Shown here piece by piece: positions 9,920 through 19,266 of a stretch of DNA of 34,443 bases. This DNA is from Flavobacteriaceae bacterium (GTDB lineage: Bacteria > Bacteroidota > Bacteroidia > Flavobacteriales > Flavobacteriaceae), in NCBI GenBank assembly GCA_021647835.1, contig JAKITY010000007.1:1-34443 (forward strand). The letters are read 5' to 3'. The notes under the pieces are model-generated. The model was not told the DNA's origin, did not search any database, and worked only from the letters and a program-made list of their open reading frames with translations. The translations under genes and the position numbers were made by a program. Each line of letters starts with the position of its first letter. The stretch's first letter is position 1.

Positions 9920-11470
9920 ATGATTTTTAAAAACAAATCCCCTAAAGCAATTACATATGTTCTTTTTATAACATTCTCTTTATTTGTATTTCAAAATTGC
10001 TCTACAGAAAATATCGATTTAGACCCTGATAATGACGGGATAACAGGAACTTTAGATAATTGTCAAAACACAGCAAATCCAGACCAAGAAGATAGTGATA
10101 ACGATGGTTTAGGAGATGCTTGTGATGATGATGATGACAACGATGGAATACCTGATGCAGACGATAACTGTCCAACAGTTGCAAATCCTAATCAAGAAGA
10201 TTTTAACGATAATGGTGTTGGTGATGTGTGTGAAGATAGTGATGGCGATACTATTTTTGATGCTGTTGATAATTGTATAGATATAGAAAATCCTAACCAA
10301 GAAGATTTTGACAATGACGGTATTGGAAACCTTTGTGATGAAGATTATACCGCGCCAATTAGCCCTTGCGAAGATGGAATGGCAGGAATATACCCTTGCG
10401 ATGGATATGATTTAATGGGTTTTGTAGATGTTGCTGATTTAGGAGGAGTCGAAGGAAATGATTCTTGGGGCTGGACAGACCCAACAACCGGAAAAGAATA
10501 TGCCATTGTTGGAACAAACACAGGAACTGCTTTTATAGATATATCCGATACCCAAAATTTATTAGTTTTAGGAACGCTTCAAACTGCAACTACCAACAGT
10601 TCTTGGAGAGATATTAAAGTATATAACGATTACGCTTTTATAGTAAGTGAAGCTTCAGGACACGGAATGCAAATATTCGATTTAACAAGATTAAGAAACG
10701 TTACAAGTGCTCCTGAAACATTTACTACAGATGCGCACTATACTGGTTTTGGAAATGCGCATAATATTCTTATCAATGAAAATACAGGTTATGCGTATGC
10801 CGTAGGAACAAATACATTTAGTGGAGGAGCGCACTTTATAAACATACAAGACCCTATAAATCCTGTTGCCGCAGGAGGATTTTCTGCTGGAGGATATAGT
10901 CATGATGCACAAGTCGTTACTTATACTGGTCCAGATAGTGATTATATAGGACGTGAAATTTTTGTTGGAAGCAATGGAAATAAAATTGTCATTGCCGATG
11001 TTACTGATAAAGCAAGTCCTGTTTTAATAAAAAATATAACTTATGGTAGCATTGCTTACGCACATCAAGGTTGGTTTACAGAAGATTTAAAGTATTTCAT
11101 TGTAGGTGATGAACTTGATGAATGGAATTTTGGGGGAAATACAAAAACACTAATATTTGATTTCACCGATTTAGACAATCCTTTTTTAGATACAACCTAC
11201 ACAGGACCTACAACAGCAATTGATCATAACGGATATGTAAAAGGAAACACCTATTATTTATCTAATTATAGTGCAGGAATACGCTTTTTAGATATTTCTG
11301 ATATTGAAAACGGAAACATTGTTGAAGAAGGGTTCTTTGATAGTTTTCCAACACATGATAATACAAGTTTTAATGGCGTATGGAGTGTATATCCATATTT
11401 TGAAAGCGGAAATATTATTATAAGTGATATTGAAAAAGGACTACTAATTGTAAGAAAAAGTGGAACTTAA
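9920..11470 (+). CDS. Choice-of-anchor B (LVIVD-repeat) lipoprotein with thrombospondin type-3 Ca-binding repeats
   Basis: Signal peptide ending FQNCSTENID; DxDxDG repeats (DPDNDGITGTLDNC, DSDNDGLGDACDDDDDNDGIPDADDNC, DSDGDTIFDAVDNC); propeller-like DISD/LVLGTL repeats. Confidence 0.85.
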   Translation: MIFKNKSPKAITYVLFITFSLFVFQNCSTENIDLDPDNDGITGTLDNCQNTANPDQEDSDNDGLGDACDDDDDNDGIPDADDNCPTVANPNQEDFNDNGVGDVCEDSDGDTIFDAVDNCIDIENPNQEDFDNDGIGNLCDEDYTAPISPCEDGMAGIYPCDGYDLMGFVDVADLGGVEGNDSWGWTDPTTGKEYAIVGTNTGTAFIDISDTQNLLVLGTLQTATTNSSWRDIKVYNDYAFIVSEASGHGMQIFDLTRLRNVTSAPETFTTDAHYTGFGNAHNILINENTGYAYAVGTNTFSGGAHFINIQDPINPVAAGGFSAGGYSHDAQVVTYTGPDSDYIGREIFVGSNGNKIVIADVTDKASPVLIKNITYGSIAYAHQGWFTEDLKYFIVGDELDEWNFGGNTKTLIFDFTDLDNPFLDTTYTGPTTAIDHNGYVKGNTYYLSNYSAGIRFLDISDIENGNIVEEGFFDSFPTHDNTSFNGVWSVYPYFESGNIIISDIEKGLLIVRKSGT

Positions 11471-11471
11471 A

Positions 11472-12809
11472 ATGAACTTAAATAGTTTAAAAAATAAAAA
11501 AATACTCTTAATAGTATTCTCTTTTATTCTTATTGGATGTTCAAAAAGTGAAACTCCTATTAAGCCAACACCTCAACTTGATTTTGTCAAAAATTTTGGA
11601 GGAACTAAAAATGAAAGAGCCCAATCTGTAATAAAAACAAATGATGGCGGTTATGCCGTTTTAGGTTTTACACAAAGTATTGATGGAGATATAACAGATA
11701 AAACCGTTGAAAATTTTGATTATTGGCTTTTAAAATTTGATAGTAATGACATCTTACAATGGTCAAAAACCTATGGAGGATCTAATGATGAAAGAGCCTT
11801 TAAAATCATACAAACCAACGATGGAGGTTATGCTTTTGTAGGATATTCAAATAGTAACAATGAAGATGTTTCAACAAATGCAGGACTTGATGATATTTGG
11901 ATTGTAAAAACAGATGCTTCTGGAACTATTATTTGGGAGAAATCACACGGTTTTTCTGGTAACGATCAAGGATTTTCAATAATTCAAACTACAGATAATA
12001 AATACCTAATAACTGGAGTTTTAGATGTAACAGCATCTGGAGGAAATGGAAATGACCGAAGTGCTCAACACGCAGGAGGAGATTATTGGACTCTTAAATT
12101 AGACACTAACGGAGATAAAATTTGGCGAAGATACTTTGGAGGAACACTTACCGATTCATCTTATGACGTTGTTAGCACAAATGACAATGGATTTATACTC
12201 ATTGGTTCTTCTGATAGTAACGATGTAGATATTACCAACAACAAAGGAACGTATGATTTTTGGATTGTAAAAATTGACACTGATGGAAATCAAGTATGGC
12301 AAAAATCTTTTGGAGGAAGCCAAATAGACGAAGCAAAAAGTATTGTAAAAACAACTGACGGAAATTATTTAATAGTTGGAGACAGTAGAAGTAGTGATGT
12401 AGATGTTACAAATTCAAAAGGAGCCGCAGATATTTGGCTTATTAAAATTTCTGATGAAGGAAACCTTATTTGGAAAAAATCCTATGGAGGAAGTAGTTTT
12501 GATGCAGCAAGACATATTTCTTCAACATTAGATGGCGGATATATTATTGCTGGAAGTTCTAGAAGTCAAGATATTGATGTTAATATAAATCAAGGGCAAA
12601 ACGATGCTTGGATATTAAAAATTGACAATGCTGGAAATATAGAATGGCAAAAATCTTTTGGAGGAACAGAAATAGATTTTGCATATAGCACTGTGGAACT
12701 AAACAACCAAAGCATTATTGTTGTTGGAGAAAGTAATAGTTCTAATGGAGATGTACTTGAAAACAAAGGTTTTTCAGATCTACTAATAGCAAAAATAAAA
12801 CTACAATAA
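11472..12809 (+). CDS. Putative surface lipoprotein, predicted seven-repeat beta-propeller
   Basis: Lipobox ILIGCSKSE; about seven repeats of the form ...NDGGY(A/I)xxG(Y/S)SxS...DxWxxKxDxxGNxxWxKSxGG. Confidence 0.75.
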   Translation: MNLNSLKNKKILLIVFSFILIGCSKSETPIKPTPQLDFVKNFGGTKNERAQSVIKTNDGGYAVLGFTQSIDGDITDKTVENFDYWLLKFDSNDILQWSKTYGGSNDERAFKIIQTNDGGYAFVGYSNSNNEDVSTNAGLDDIWIVKTDASGTIIWEKSHGFSGNDQGFSIIQTTDNKYLITGVLDVTASGGNGNDRSAQHAGGDYWTLKLDTNGDKIWRRYFGGTLTDSSYDVVSTNDNGFILIGSSDSNDVDITNNKGTYDFWIVKIDTDGNQVWQKSFGGSQIDEAKSIVKTTDGNYLIVGDSRSSDVDVTNSKGAADIWLIKISDEGNLIWKKSYGGSSFDAARHISSTLDGGYIIAGSSRSQDIDVNINQGQNDAWILKIDNAGNIEWQKSFGGTEIDFAYSTVELNNQSIIVVGESNSSNGDVLENKGFSDLLIAKIKLQ

Positions 12810-12823
12810 AACACTAAAAACAT

Positions 12824-13579
12824 ATGAAATCTTTAAAACTTATAGTTGCATTTACACTTCTGTTTTTATTAACTGGATGTGAAGAAAATGAAGAAAATAC
12901 CATAACACACGGCTCTTTAACTATTAATTTTTCTCACTATTGGGACGCTGAAAAAATAACTTCAGCAGATTTCAACGCAACAACATACACGAATGAAAGC
13001 AATAATATCCTAACCATTAGTCAATTGCGCTATTTAATTTCTAACATCACTTTACATAAACCTGATGGAAGTAGCATAGAACTATTAGACCATTATTTAG
13101 TTAATTTAGAAGGGTTAAGTAGCAATACCTCTATCACTATTTCTGGCACTGCTATTGACACTTATTCTAGCCTTTCTTTTACCTTCGGATTTAACGAAAC
13201 AGACAATGTCGAAAACTATATTGACTTAAATTCTGCCTCTTGGAATTGGCCAGAAATGCTTGGCGGAGGATACCACTTTATGCAATTTGAAGGAAAATAT
13301 GGCGCAACAGGAACCGAAAACCCATTTGCATATCATATGGGAACTGCAAGAGTAAGTACAGGCGTTTTTGAATCAAATCATTTTGATGTCTCTCTTGAAG
13401 GTTTTTCTACTAATGAAAACACAACGATTGAAATCAAAATGAATCTTGAGCAATGGTTTGAAAATCCGAATACTTGGGACTTAAACACCTACAATACCAA
13501 TTTAATGTCAGATTATAATGCACAAAAAATGATGCAACAAAACGGCGCATCTGTATTTAGTTTAGGAGAAATCAATTAA
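12824..13579 (+). CDS. MbnP-family lipoprotein
   Basis: Lipobox LLTGCEENEEN; HGSLTINFSHYWD, ISQLRYLISNITLHKPDG, SASWNWPEMLGGGYHFMQFEGKYG, NPFAYHMGTA resemble MbnP proteins; adjacent to a di-heme peroxidase gene. Confidence 0.8.
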   Translation: MKSLKLIVAFTLLFLLTGCEENEENTITHGSLTINFSHYWDAEKITSADFNATTYTNESNNILTISQLRYLISNITLHKPDGSSIELLDHYLVNLEGLSSNTSITISGTAIDTYSSLSFTFGFNETDNVENYIDLNSASWNWPEMLGGGYHFMQFEGKYGATGTENPFAYHMGTARVSTGVFESNHFDVSLEGFSTNENTTIEIKMNLEQWFENPNTWDLNTYNTNLMSDYNAQKMMQQNGASVFSLGEIN

Positions 13580-13587
13580 TAAAAAAA

Positions 13588-14658
13588 ATGAAAAATCTAA
13601 TAAATCTTATTTGTTTAGCACTTCTGTTTAGTTCGTGTAATGAAAGTGAAATAGAAACTTACACACAACACGTTCCAACACCATTAGCATTAGAAATTCC
13701 TCCATTATTTGCCGATAATATTTTACCTCCAGTAATTCCAATAAACAACCCTCAAACAGTTGAAGGCGTTGCTTTGGGGAGAAAATTGTTTTTTGACACT
13801 ATTTTATCTGGAGACAATACACAATCTTGTGCAAGTTGTCATTCTCCAGAAACTGCCTTTTCAGATTCAAACCAGTTTAGCACAGGAATTGATGGATCTT
13901 TAGGAGGTAGAAACTCAATGCCTATTTTTAATTTGGCATGGAATTATGATGAAAATTTTTTTTGGGACGGAAGAACATTTAGTCTTGAATCACAAGCCTT
14001 ACAACCTGTAATAAACCCTATAGAAATGCACAACACATGGGTTTTGGCAGTTGCCGATTTACAAAACGACACACAATATCCTAATCTCTTTTTTGAAGCC
14101 TTTGGTACGACTACCATCGATTCGGTTTTAGTAGCAAAAGCAATTGCACAATTTGAACGCACTTTAATTTCTGCAAACTCAAGGTTTGACAAACATTTAC
14201 TCGGAGAAATTACTTTAACAACATCAGAATTGAACGGATTTAATATTTTTATGGACGAATCAAAAGGAGATTGTTTTCACTGCCATGGAAATGCCAACAA
14301 TCCACTTTGGACAGACAATAAATTTCACAACAATGGTTTAGACGCTATTTTTACCGACTACGGTTTAGGATATATTACAGGTGATCCAGCAGACAATGGT
14401 AAATTTAGATCTCCATCTTTAAGGAACCTACAATTTACAGCACCATATATGCATGACGGCAGATTTAACACCTTAGAAGAAGTAATTAATCATTATTCCG
14501 AAGGATTGGTAAACTCCCCAACAATCGATCCTTTGATGAAAAACGTAGATGATGGAGGCGTGCAACTTTCTAACTCAGAAAAAATAGATTTAAAAGCATT
14601 TCTTCTTTCACTTTCTGATGAAGAATTTACCACAAACCCCAATTTTCAAGCGCCGTAA
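13588..14658 (+). CDS. Di-heme cytochrome c peroxidase / MauG-MbnH-like lipoprotein
   Basis: Two CxxCH motifs (SCASCH, DCFHCH); GRKLFFDTILSGDNTQSCASCHSPETAFSD, RSPSLRNLQFTAPYMHDGRFNTLEEVINHY; lipobox-like LFSSCNESE. Confidence 0.88.
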   Translation: MKNLINLICLALLFSSCNESEIETYTQHVPTPLALEIPPLFADNILPPVIPINNPQTVEGVALGRKLFFDTILSGDNTQSCASCHSPETAFSDSNQFSTGIDGSLGGRNSMPIFNLAWNYDENFFWDGRTFSLESQALQPVINPIEMHNTWVLAVADLQNDTQYPNLFFEAFGTTTIDSVLVAKAIAQFERTLISANSRFDKHLLGEITLTTSELNGFNIFMDESKGDCFHCHGNANNPLWTDNKFHNNGLDAIFTDYGLGYITGDPADNGKFRSPSLRNLQFTAPYMHDGRFNTLEEVINHYSEGLVNSPTIDPLMKNVDDGGVQLSNSEKIDLKAFLLSLSDEEFTTNPNFQAP

Positions 14659-14780
14659 TTAAAAAACGCATCATTTCTATCTATAGAACTATCTGTTTTA
14701 TTGATAAGGCTTCCTCTAAAAAAATCATTTATTGTTCGTATATTTGTAAACTATTTAGAATTAATCTAAATTCAACAAAG

Positions 14781-15110
14781 ATGATTAAAGTTTCAGACAT
14801 CGCAAAAAAGAAAGTCGTTGAATTAATGACAGATGACGGCTACAATACAACTACCGACTTTGTACGTGTAGGCGTAAAAAGTGGTGGATGCTCGGGACTT
14901 TCCTATGAATTGAAATTTGACAAAGAAAAGCAAGAAGAAGATAAAGTATTTGAAGATAATGGCGTGAAAATCATTATTGACAAAAAGAGTTTTTTATATT
15001 TGGTTGGTACAACCTTAGAATATTCTGGCGGACTAAACGGAACAGGATTTGTATTTAACAACCCAAATGCAAATAGAACTTGTGGTTGTGGTGAATCGTT
15101 TTCACTTTAG
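14781..15110 (+). CDS. HesB/IscA/SufA-type iron-sulfur assembly protein
   Basis: 109 aa; VGVKSGGCSGLSYELKFD and C-terminal CGCGESF. Confidence 0.92.
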   Translation: MIKVSDIAKKKVVELMTDDGYNTTTDFVRVGVKSGGCSGLSYELKFDKEKQEEDKVFEDNGVKIIIDKKSFLYLVGTTLEYSGGLNGTGFVFNNPNANRTCGCGESFSL

Positions 15111-15548
15111 TTTATAAAGTTGTAAAGTTTTTAAAGTTAAAAAGTAATGGCAAAGTTTAATTCTTTTGAAGAAATCTTATCTTGGAAAAAAGCACGAGAA
15201 CTAAATCTAATTATATATAAAATTACAAATTTAAACCCTTTGTTTTCAAAAGATTTTGGGTTAAAAGACCAAATAAGAAGAGCATCTGTCTCAATCTCTT
15301 CAAATATAGCTGAAGGTCTTGAAAGACAAACAACCAAAGAATTTATTAGATTTCTATATATTGCTAAAGCATCAGCAGGAGAAGTTCGGTCTCAATTATA
15401 CCTTGCTTTTGATATAAAATATATTGAAAAAGAAGCGTTTGAAAAATTGAAATTAAAAGTAAATGAAGTTTCTAAATTGATAAGTGGATTGTTAAAATAT
15501 TTACACTCAACTTTATAACTTTAAAAACCTTACAACTTTATAAACTAA
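15107..15548 (+). mobile_element. IVS-like element: terminal-inverted-repeat-flanked four-helix-bundle gene between the sufA-like gene and sufB
   Basis: Left arm 15107-15145 ttagtttataaagttgtaaagtttttaaagttaaaaagt; right arm 15510-15548 reverse complement ttagtttataaagttgtaaggtttttaaagttataaagt; 37/39 positions match. Single ORF inside. Confidence 0.75.
15147..15518 (+). CDS. Four-helix-bundle protein (23S rRNA intervening-sequence / S23 family)
   Basis: 123 aa; [67 protein letters not shown] is the family signature. Confidence 0.92.
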   Translation: MAKFNSFEEILSWKKARELNLIIYKITNLNPLFSKDFGLKDQIRRASVSISSNIAEGLERQTTKEFIRFLYIAKASAGEVRSQLYLAFDIKYIEKEAFEKLKLKVNEVSKLISGLLKYLHSTL

Positions 15549-15550
15549 GT

Positions 15551-16996
15551 ATGAAATACACCGAAGACGATTTAAAAAAAGAACTCGAAACCCAAGAATA
15601 CGAGTACGGATTTTACACTGATATTGAATCCGACACATTCCCAAAAGGTTTGAATGAAGACGTTGTTCGTGCTATTTCTAAAAAGAAAAACGAACCAAAA
15701 TGGATGACAGATTGGCGATTGGAAGCATTTCGTATTTGGCAAAAAATGGCAGCACCAGATTGGGCAAACGTAAACTACAAAAAACCCGATTTTCAAGAAA
15801 TTGCATACTATTCGGCTCCCAAAAAAGTAGATCCAAATAAAACATTAGACGATGTAGATTCTGAATTGCTAGAAATGTATAAAAAACTAGGGATTTCAAT
15901 AAATGAGCAGAAAAAAATGAATAATATTGCAATGGATATTGTAGTAGATTCCGTTTCTGTTGCAACAACTTTTAAAGATGCATTAGCCAAAAAAGGCATT
16001 CTATTTATGCCTATTTCTGAGGCAATTCAAGAACATCCTGAATTAGTAAAAAAATATATAGGAACAATTGTTCCGCAAACCGACAATTTTTATGCAGCAC
16101 TAAATTCGGCTGTTTTTACGGACGGCTCGTTCTGTTATATTCCAAAAGGCGTAAAATGCCCTATGGAATTATCTACCTATTTTAGAATTAATGAAGGAGG
16201 AACAGGACAGTTTGAACGCACACTTTTAATTGCCGATGAAGGCTCTTATGTAAGTTACCTTGAAGGTTGTACGGCTCCTGCGCGTGATGAAAATCAACTG
16301 CACGCAGCCGTTGTAGAACTCATTGCTTTAGACGGTGCAGAAATCAAATATTCAACTGTTCAAAACTGGTTTCCTGGAGATAAAAATGGAAAAGGTGGCG
16401 TTTTTAATTTTGTAACCAAACGAGGAATTTGTTATAAAAACTCCAAAATTTCGTGGACACAAGTAGAAACAGGAAGCGCAATTACATGGAAATATCCAAG
16501 TTGTATTTTAAAAGGCGATAATTCGGTTGGGGAGTTTTATTCCATTGCGGTAACCAACAATTATCAGCAAGCAGATACAGGAACAAAAATGATTCATTTA
16601 GGAAAAAACACGAAATCAACTATTATTTCTAAAGGAATATCCGCAGGAAAATCACAAAATTCATACAGAGGATTGGTGCAAATTGGCGCTCGTGCCGAAA
16701 ATGCTCGAAACTTCTCGCAATGCGATTCTCTTTTAATGGGAAATGAATGTGGCGCACACACATTTCCATATATAGAATGCAAAAATAAAACAGCACAAAT
16801 AGAACACGAAGCAACAACCAGTAAAATTGGCGAAGACCAATTATTTTACTGCAATCAACGTGGAATTGATACCGAAAAAGCAATTGCATTAATTGTAAAT
16901 GGTTTTAGCAAAGAAGTATTGAATAAATTGCCTATGGAATTTGCCGTAGAGGCACAAAAATTATTAGAAATATCATTAGAAGGAAGTGTAGGTTAA
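15551..16996 (+). CDS. sufB: Fe-S cluster assembly scaffold SufB
   Basis: 481 aa; [69 protein letters not shown]. Confidence 0.96.
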   Translation: MKYTEDDLKKELETQEYEYGFYTDIESDTFPKGLNEDVVRAISKKKNEPKWMTDWRLEAFRIWQKMAAPDWANVNYKKPDFQEIAYYSAPKKVDPNKTLDDVDSELLEMYKKLGISINEQKKMNNIAMDIVVDSVSVATTFKDALAKKGILFMPISEAIQEHPELVKKYIGTIVPQTDNFYAALNSAVFTDGSFCYIPKGVKCPMELSTYFRINEGGTGQFERTLLIADEGSYVSYLEGCTAPARDENQLHAAVVELIALDGAEIKYSTVQNWFPGDKNGKGGVFNFVTKRGICYKNSKISWTQVETGSAITWKYPSCILKGDNSVGEFYSIAVTNNYQQADTGTKMIHLGKNTKSTIISKGISAGKSQNSYRGLVQIGARAENARNFSQCDSLLMGNECGAHTFPYIECKNKTAQIEHEATTSKIGEDQLFYCNQRGIDTEKAIALIVNGFSKEVLNKLPMEFAVEAQKLLEISLEGSVG

Positions 16997-17073
16997 TTTA
17001 CTTAATCGTTTATGTGTGTAATCGTTCACCATTAAACAGTTAAACTCTTACACAAATCAACAAAAAATAAAGA

Positions 17074-17820
17074 ATGTTAAAAATAGAAAATTTACACGCA
17101 GAAATTGAAGATAAAGGGATTCTAAAAGGAATAAATCTTGAGGTAAAAGCAGGAGAAATTCATGCGATTATGGGACCAAATGGTTCTGGAAAAAGCACCT
17201 TAGCATCCGTTATTGCAGGAAATGAAACCTATGCCGTTTCTGAAGGAACAATTACTCTTGATGATGAAGATCTATTAGATCTTTCACCTGATGAAAGAGC
17301 GCATAAAGGTGTGTTTATGAGTTTTCAATATCCTATTGAAATTCCTGGAGTTAGCACAACAAACTTTATCAAAACGGCTATTAATGAAAACCGTAAAGCA
17401 AATGGTTTGGAAGATCTTCCTGCAAAAGAGATGTTAAAAATGATTCGTGAAAAATCGGAATTATTAGAAATGGATCGTAAGTTTTTATCTCGTTCTTTAA
17501 ATGAAGGTTTTTCTGGAGGAGAAAAGAAACGTAACGAAATTTTTCAAATGGCAATGCTTGAACCTAAATTGGCTATTTTAGATGAAACTGATTCTGGATT
17601 AGATATTGACGCTCTAAAAATTGTTGCAAATGGCGTAAATAAATTGCGAAATAAAGACAATGCTGTTATTATAATTACACACTATCAAAGACTTTTAGAC
17701 CATATTGTTCCTGATTTTGTGCATGTTTTATACGATGGTAAAATTGTAAAGTCTGGTGGGAAAGAATTAGCTCACGAACTGGAAGAAAAAGGGTATGATT
17801 GGATAAAGGAATTAGCATAA
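17074..17820 (+). CDS. sufC: Fe-S cluster assembly ATPase SufC
   Basis: IMGPNGSGKSTLASVIAG, EGFSGGEKKRNEIFQMAMLEPKLAILDETDSGLDIDALKIVANGVN. Confidence 0.97.
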   Translation: MLKIENLHAEIEDKGILKGINLEVKAGEIHAIMGPNGSGKSTLASVIAGNETYAVSEGTITLDDEDLLDLSPDERAHKGVFMSFQYPIEIPGVSTTNFIKTAINENRKANGLEDLPAKEMLKMIREKSELLEMDRKFLSRSLNEGFSGGEKKRNEIFQMAMLEPKLAILDETDSGLDIDALKIVANGVNKLRNKDNAVIIITHYQRLLDHIVPDFVHVLYDGKIVKSGGKELAHELEEKGYDWIKELA

Positions 17821-17830
17821 AACACAAACA

Positions 17831-19153
17831 ATGTCTTTACAAGAAAAATTAATATCATCTTTTATGGTGTTGGAAAATCAAGGAAAACTTGATTTAGATT
17901 CATCTATACACGATATCCGTACAGAAGCAATATCAGTATTCGAAAAGCAAGGATTCCCAACCAAAAAAGACGAAGAATGGAAGTACACATCACTAAAATC
18001 GGTTTTAAAACACGATTATAGCGTTTTCCCTATTGCTGAAAATTCTATCGAATTTAAAGATGTCAAAAAATATTTTTTACACGAAATAGACTCTTATAAA
18101 TTAATCTTTATTGATGGTGTTTATAGTTCGTATTTATCTGAAACCACACATGATGGTTATGATATTTGCTTGATGTCATCGGCATTGAAAAAACCAAAAT
18201 ACAAAATGGTCATTGACAACTATTACAATAAAATTGTCAATAAAAAAGAAAGCGTTACCAATTTGAATACAGCATTTTCTACAGAAGGCGCATATATTCA
18301 TATTCCAAAAAACATTGTACTTCCAAAACCAATTCAAATTATTAATTTTTACACAGGAAACGAAAAAGAAATTTTATTACAACCTCGAAATTTGGTGATT
18401 GTTGGAGAAAATTCGCATGTGCAAATTATTGAACGTCATCAAAGTTTAAGTAGTAATGTTGTTTTGACAAATGCTGTTACTGAAATTTTTGCTAATAAAC
18501 GTGCAATTGTAAATTATTATAAAATTCAGAATGACCACGAGAGTGCTTCATTAATTGATAGTACTTTTGTACAACAAAAAGAAAGCAGTATTGTATCTGT
18601 GAACACCTATTCTTTTGGTGGAAAATTGACACGGAATAACTTAGAATTTTATCACGAAGGCGAACATATCGAATCTCACCTTAATGGAATTTCAATTCTA
18701 AACAACAAGCAACATGTTGATAATCATACACTTGTAAAGCATCAAACTCCTAATTGTGAGAGTTTTGAAATTTATAAAGGCATTTATGACGATGCTTCAA
18801 CAGGAGTTTTTAATGGTAAAGTAATTGTAGATCAAGAAGCCCAAAAAACGAATGCTTTTCAGCAAAACAACAACATTTTAATAGGAGACAGAGCAACTAT
18901 TAATGCAAAACCTCAACTAGAAATTTTTGCTGATGATGTAAAGTGTTCACACGGTTGTACAATTGGTCAATTAGATGAAAGTGCATTATTTTACATGCAA
19001 TCTCGTGGTATTCCAGCCAAAGAAGCGAAAGCCTTGTTGTTATATGCTTTTACAAACGAAGTTGTAGAGAAAATTAAAATTCCTGAGTTAAAAACACGTA
19101 TTACGAAATTAATTGCAAGTAAATTAGGTGTGAAGTTGGGGTTTGATATGTAG
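17831..19153 (+). CDS. sufD: Fe-S cluster assembly protein SufD
   Basis: 440 aa; KTNAFQQNNNILIGDRATINAKPQLEIFADDVKCSHGCTIGQLDESALFYMQSRGI; directly after sufC. Confidence 0.95.
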   Translation: MSLQEKLISSFMVLENQGKLDLDSSIHDIRTEAISVFEKQGFPTKKDEEWKYTSLKSVLKHDYSVFPIAENSIEFKDVKKYFLHEIDSYKLIFIDGVYSSYLSETTHDGYDICLMSSALKKPKYKMVIDNYYNKIVNKKESVTNLNTAFSTEGAYIHIPKNIVLPKPIQIINFYTGNEKEILLQPRNLVIVGENSHVQIIERHQSLSSNVVLTNAVTEIFANKRAIVNYYKIQNDHESASLIDSTFVQQKESSIVSVNTYSFGGKLTRNNLEFYHEGEHIESHLNGISILNNKQHVDNHTLVKHQTPNCESFEIYKGIYDDASTGVFNGKVIVDQEAQKTNAFQQNNNILIGDRATINAKPQLEIFADDVKCSHGCTIGQLDESALFYMQSRGIPAKEAKALLLYAFTNEVVEKIKIPELKTRITKLIASKLGVKLGFDM

Positions 19154-19194
19154 CTCCTCCAAACGCTTAAATAGGGTTTTATTTCAACTAAGTC

Positions 19195-19264
19195 GTCATT
19201 CTTCCTGCAAAGGTAGAAATCCATAATTAAGTTTGGTTTAGATTTATGCTTTCACAGGAATGAC
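19195..19264. repeat. Degenerate palindromic repeat / probable terminator
   Basis: gtcattcttcctgcaaaggtagaaatc ... gatttatgctttcacaggaatgac: imperfect inverted repeat of the gtcattcctgngaaag type between convergent sufD and the serine hydrolase gene. Confidence 0.5.
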
Positions 19265-19266
19265 AT

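Noticed and set aside
10002-10300. His- and Ile-rich minus-strand ORFs (MQLLDSYRLHQVFHRCHHHHHKH..., MVRIFYIYTIINSI...)
   Set aside because: Created by reading the GAT-rich Asp repeats of the TSP3 region on the opposite strand; not a metal-binding peptide.
10021-10350. Repeated GAT/GAC-rich units that might suggest a tandem DNA repeat or CRISPR-like pattern
   Set aside because: Explained by protein-level TSP3 Ca-binding repeats; spacing and sequence are not CRISPR-like.
11472-12809. Recurring DNA similarity within the propeller gene considered as a tandem repeat array
   Set aside because: Explained by repeated propeller blades in the protein; DNA units are diverged.
15137-15337. 66-aa minus-strand ORF inside the IVS-like element
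   Set aside because: Antisense to the conserved four-helix-bundle ORF; no independent support.
15107-15548. Interpretation as a conventional insertion sequence or diversity-generating retroelement accessory (Avd)
   Set aside because: No transposase, reverse transcriptase, template/variable repeat pair or obvious target-site duplication nearby; the IVS-type reading fits better.
15572-16889. Several minus-strand ORFs across sufB
   Set aside because: Overlap conserved sufB fully; shadow ORFs.
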